DNA from: Bacteroidota bacterium
Lineage (GTDB): Bacteria; Bacteroidota; Bacteroidia; Chitinophagales; Chitinophagaceae
Direction of reading: 5' to 3'
Assembly (NCBI GenBank): GCA_023427575.1
Contig: JAEZAY010000396.1
Span: forward strand, 1-7,504
DNA: 7,504 nucleotides
How positions within the stretch are numbered: position 1 is the stretch's first letter; every line of letters starts with the position of its first letter. This document shows, in pieces, positions 5,383 to 7,504 of this stretch. The notes beneath the pieces are model-generated. The model made no database searches. It saw only the letters and a program-made list of their open reading frames with translations, and had not been told where the DNA came from. The position numbers were made by a program, and so were the translations under genes.

Positions 5383-6738
5383 GTGAAGTTTCTGCAATCG
5401 TCTTTCTGGGTCCGCTCCATTTTTTATACCCTTTTGCAAAGAAGCTCACTGTTTATTTTCGGCGCCCTAAGCTTTATCGCGCTGGTACGGGCTTTCAGCA
5501 AAGAAGAATTTTCCGTATGGGCCATTTATGTCGTCATTTTTTCGGTGGTTGAAAGTGTAAAGCAGGGATTGTTACGTGGTGCCACAATAAAGTTTTTGCA
5601 TCTTCCCGAATATGCCGCTCAGCGTGCGTCGGTTCGGTTTGCATCCCTGATTTTAAATTTTGCTTACACGCTGCTGATCATTTTGCTGGTAATACTGTTG
5701 GGAGGCAGCTTGTCGGCCTTTTTAAATATGCCAGCCCTGCAACCTTTGTTATGGCTGTTTTGCCTGCAGGTATTTTTATTCATCCCCTTTCATCATTATG
5801 AAATCATTCTGACAGGAAGCTATAAGTTCAAAAGTATTTTCTGGGCCAACTTCCTGCGTCAGTTTATATTTTTTGTAGGAGTTATTGGGTTGTTCTTTTC
5901 CAGTCCGCAGGAATTTTCTCTCTTAACTGTTTTATGGATCCAGATCCTGGGCGTGCTGGCAGGAACCGTTATTATGATTCTGCATGCTAATAAGCTTGGT
6001 CTGAAAAGCAGTTATCATTTCAGCAAAAAACTGATTGCGGGAATGATTCAATATGGAAAATATACAGCCGGAACCAACCTGTTTTCGCAGGTTTCCCGCA
6101 ATATGGACCATTTTTTAACAGCCAACCTGCTTACTGCCGCCACGGGCAAGATCTATGTGGCTTATTATAATACGGTTTCTAGAATTGGCAATATGGTAGA
6201 CGTGCCATCACTGGCCGCCGCCGATGTTCTGTTTCCAAAAACCGTGGAGATACTTGAAACTAAGGGAATTGAAACCGTAAAATATTACAGCGAAAAAATG
6301 ATCGCTACCATTATTGCCATTATCCTTCCCCTATCGGTTTTCATTTTTATTTTTCCCAAATGGATCATTTATATAATTGCGGGACCCTCCTACTATCCCG
6401 CCATTCCCCTGCTGCAGATTACTATCCTATTCAGCATGGTTCGTCCACTAAGCTACCAGTTTGGAGCAACGATGGACGCGATTGGTAAACCGCATATTAA
6501 TTTTAACGCCAATCTGTTGTTCGTCATTCTAAGTTTGGTACTGAACTATGGCTTCATCCGGCTTTTTGGCGGGCTGGGTCCTGCTTACGCGATGGCGGTA
6601 TATTTTTGCATTTCCGGATCCATTATGATTTTTTTGCTTAAAAAATTTACCGGAATGGAGCTGAGGTCCATTGGCAATCATACCATGGCCCTTTATAAAA
6701 AAGGATTTGATCTGATCCGCGCACGGTTTCTAAAATAA
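5383..6738 (+). CDS. Polysaccharide/oligosaccharide flippase (MOP superfamily, Wzx-like)
   Basis: This 451-residue, very hydrophobic protein has about 12 predicted membrane helices, near residues 12-36, 42-62, 82-106, 118-140, 155-174, 180-200, 216-236, 255-275, 303-330, 340-360, 374-394 and 398-420. The length and the repeated two-bundle layout fit the polysaccharide transport branch of the MOP superfamily, whose members flip undecaprenyl-linked glycan units across the inner membrane for O-antigen, capsule or exopolysaccharide. Typical features are a basic helix end with RGATIKF (65-71), an intracellular loop with YGKYTAGTNLF (224-234), and the second half starting near 303. There are no soluble catalytic motifs. 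The start is GTG at 5383: an in-frame TGA at 5368-5370 blocks any upstream ATG, and the next in-frame ATG lies beyond residue 110 and would remove several helices. The preceding GAAAAG is only a weak ribosome binding site. No glycosyltransferase or polymerase genes are visible nearby, so the glycan is unknown. Confidence 0.85.
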   Translation: MKFLQSSFWVRSIFYTLLQRSSLFIFGALSFIALVRAFSKEEFSVWAIYVVIFSVVESVKQGLLRGATIKFLHLPEYAAQRASVRFASLILNFAYTLLIILLVILLGGSLSAFLNMPALQPLLWLFCLQVFLFIPFHHYEIILTGSYKFKSIFWANFLRQFIFFVGVIGLFFSSPQEFSLLTVLWIQILGVLAGTVIMILHANKLGLKSSYHFSKKLIAGMIQYGKYTAGTNLFSQVSRNMDHFLTANLLTAATGKIYVAYYNTVSRIGNMVDVPSLAAADVLFPKTVEILETKGIETVKYYSEKMIATIIAIILPLSVFIFIFPKWIIYIIAGPSYYPAIPLLQITILFSMVRPLSYQFGATMDAIGKPHINFNANLLFVILSLVLNYGFIRLFGGLGPAYAMAVYFCISGSIMIFLLKKFTGMELRSIGNHTMALYKKGFDLIRARFLK

Positions 6739-6755
6739 TTTCCCGATACCTGAAC

Positions 6756-7274
6756 ATGAATATTAATGAACAATTGCTGCAGAAAAGTTCCCGAAAACAG
6801 GCTGAACTGATCCGCGATTATATTGGAGCGGATCCAGGACGTTTCAGGAAGCTGATGGATCTGTTCTTTATATCCGATCCTGTTCCAGCCATGCGGGCTT
6901 CCTGGGCAATTAGTCTTTGCGCCGATCATCATCCTGAGCTGCTCAAACCATATCTGGGAAAACTGATTCATTACCTCGCCAGCTCCGAAAACCACCATCC
7001 CGCCATAACACGGAATCTCAGCCGTGCCTTGCAGAAATCTCCCATACCCGTCAAATACCAGGGCCATTTAATGAAAATTTGTTTTGATCTTATTTTAAAA
7101 CCAGAAACTCCAGTTGCCTCTAAAGTGAATGCATTAAGCATACTGGCTAATCTTTCAGAGATCTATCCTGAAATAAAAAACGAATTAAAAATGATCATTG
7201 ATACGCAGTGGCCGGCTGAGAAGGCCGCATTCAGAACTCGTGCAAAAAAACTGAAGCTTGTCCTTCATAAATAA
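6756..7274 (+). CDS. Small HEAT-like helical protein of unknown function
   Basis: I do not recognise a specific family. The 172-residue product has no signal peptide, no membrane segment and no catalytic motif, so it is probably cytoplasmic. It reads as stacked amphipathic helices resembling HEAT/ARM repeats: residues about 25-40, then 43-57 with a PAMRASWAISLCADHHP pattern (Arg and Trp/Ala at the positions typical of a HEAT B helix), 61-76 ending LIHYLASSE, 82-94, 100-115 and 119-147 (ASKVNALSILANLSEIYPEI, again ending in a P turn), with a basic C-terminus. The motif of a helix, then hPELL or YPEI, then another helix recurs twice, supporting a repeat fold that binds another protein. It begins 17 bp after the flippase stop, on the same strand and with no terminator between, so the two are likely co-transcribed. 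The ATG at 6756 has no clear Shine-Dalgarno, consistent with translational coupling or with the habits of the phylum. Confidence 0.75.
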   Translation: MNINEQLLQKSSRKQAELIRDYIGADPGRFRKLMDLFFISDPVPAMRASWAISLCADHHPELLKPYLGKLIHYLASSENHHPAITRNLSRALQKSPIPVKYQGHLMKICFDLILKPETPVASKVNALSILANLSEIYPEIKNELKMIIDTQWPAEKAAFRTRAKKLKLVLHK

Positions 7275-7504
7275 TTGCTTTTAAAATCTTGCGCAGATAT
7301 GCAGCCCTCGCCTTGTGCAAAGTGTATCTGGCTACGGCAGTGATAATGTGATAATGAGATAATGTGCAAATGTGCAAATTCAAATCCGGACAGTTTTATT
7401 CTTTAGCTGTGACTTGTTTTATTTTACGTCGTCCGTTTAAATTTAGTTATTAGCAAATCATTGGTGTCCGGTTAATTATTTTCAATTTACCTGAAACCTG
7501 TATC
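7275..7504. other. Non-coding 3' region after the HEAT-like gene
   Basis: I find no convincing gene on either strand in these 230 bases. There is no good intrinsic terminator after 7274: a 7-bp stem with one G-U pair (7289-7295 with 7314-7320) has an 18-nt loop and no T-run. A tandem repeat lies at 7340-7379. Beyond it, CCGGACA (7386-7392) and TGTCCGG (7465-7471) form a distant 7-bp inverted repeat that could be chance. The AT-rich end may carry the promoter of a gene outside the window. Confidence 0.5.
7340..7379 (+). repeat. 8-bp tandem repeat, five units
   Basis: Five consecutive 8-bp units are visible: GTGATAAT, GTGATAAT, GAGATAAT, GTGCAAAT, GTGCAAAT, followed by a decaying TCAAAT. Copies 1-2 and 4-5 are identical pairs, so the array looks like two short expansions with drift. 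A further single unit-like GTGCAAAG lies at 7315-7322. I recall similar GATAATGTG and CAAATGTG strings between genes in several Bacteroidota genomes; that recall has not been checked. It lies outside any gene and its function is unknown. Confidence 0.8.

Noticed and set aside
7386..7471. CCGGACA/TGTCCGG inverted repeat as ends of a mobile element
   Set aside because: The arms are only 7 bp, enclose about 72 bp without coding content and show no flanking target duplication.

Overview
The window looks like ordinary chromosomal DNA from a member of the Bacteroidota, probably the Cytophagales, Sphingobacteriales or Chitinophagales. This is inferred from three things: the protein types, the AT-rich gene starts that mostly lack a strong Shine-Dalgarno sequence, and an 8-bp tandem repeat of a kind I recall from such genomes. 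I see no rRNA, tRNA, CRISPR array, insertion sequence, phage gene or toxin/defence module.

Layout. (1) 2-958, + strand: the C-terminal part of a TPR-repeat protein whose start lies outside the window, closed by a clear intrinsic terminator. (2) 959-1311: a non-coding stretch with three hairpin/T-tract structures in the same orientation. The middle one overlaps the stop codon of an 8-codon reading frame that has a good ribosome binding site. (3) 1312-2274, + strand: a luciferase-like flavin oxidoreductase that keeps the apparent active-site residues of F420-dependent glucose-6-phosphate dehydrogenase. (4) 2271-4100, - strand: a complete ABC exporter half-transporter that converges on the oxidoreductase, their stop codons overlapping in CTAA. 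(5) 4158-5225, - strand: glucokinase, upstream of the ABC gene and possibly co-transcribed with it. (6) 5226-5382: a divergent intergenic region with a perfect palindrome and an inverted repeat. (7) 5383-6738, + strand: a polysaccharide flippase of the MOP superfamily with a GTG start. (8) 6756-7274, + strand: a small all-helical HEAT-like protein 17 bp behind the flippase, probably in the same operon. (9) 7275-7504: non-coding, with a 5-unit 8-bp tandem repeat.

How the genes fit together. No pathway joins them all. Glucokinase makes glucose-6-phosphate in the cytoplasm, the flippase moves lipid-linked glycans across the inner membrane, and the ABC protein exports an unknown hydrophobic substrate. 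The co-directional pairs (glucokinase to ABC exporter, flippase to HEAT-like protein) are the likely transcription units. I found no convincing undescribed system. The best leads are the leader-like region before the oxidoreductase, the FGD-like active site in a probable non-F420 organism, and the flippase/HEAT pair.
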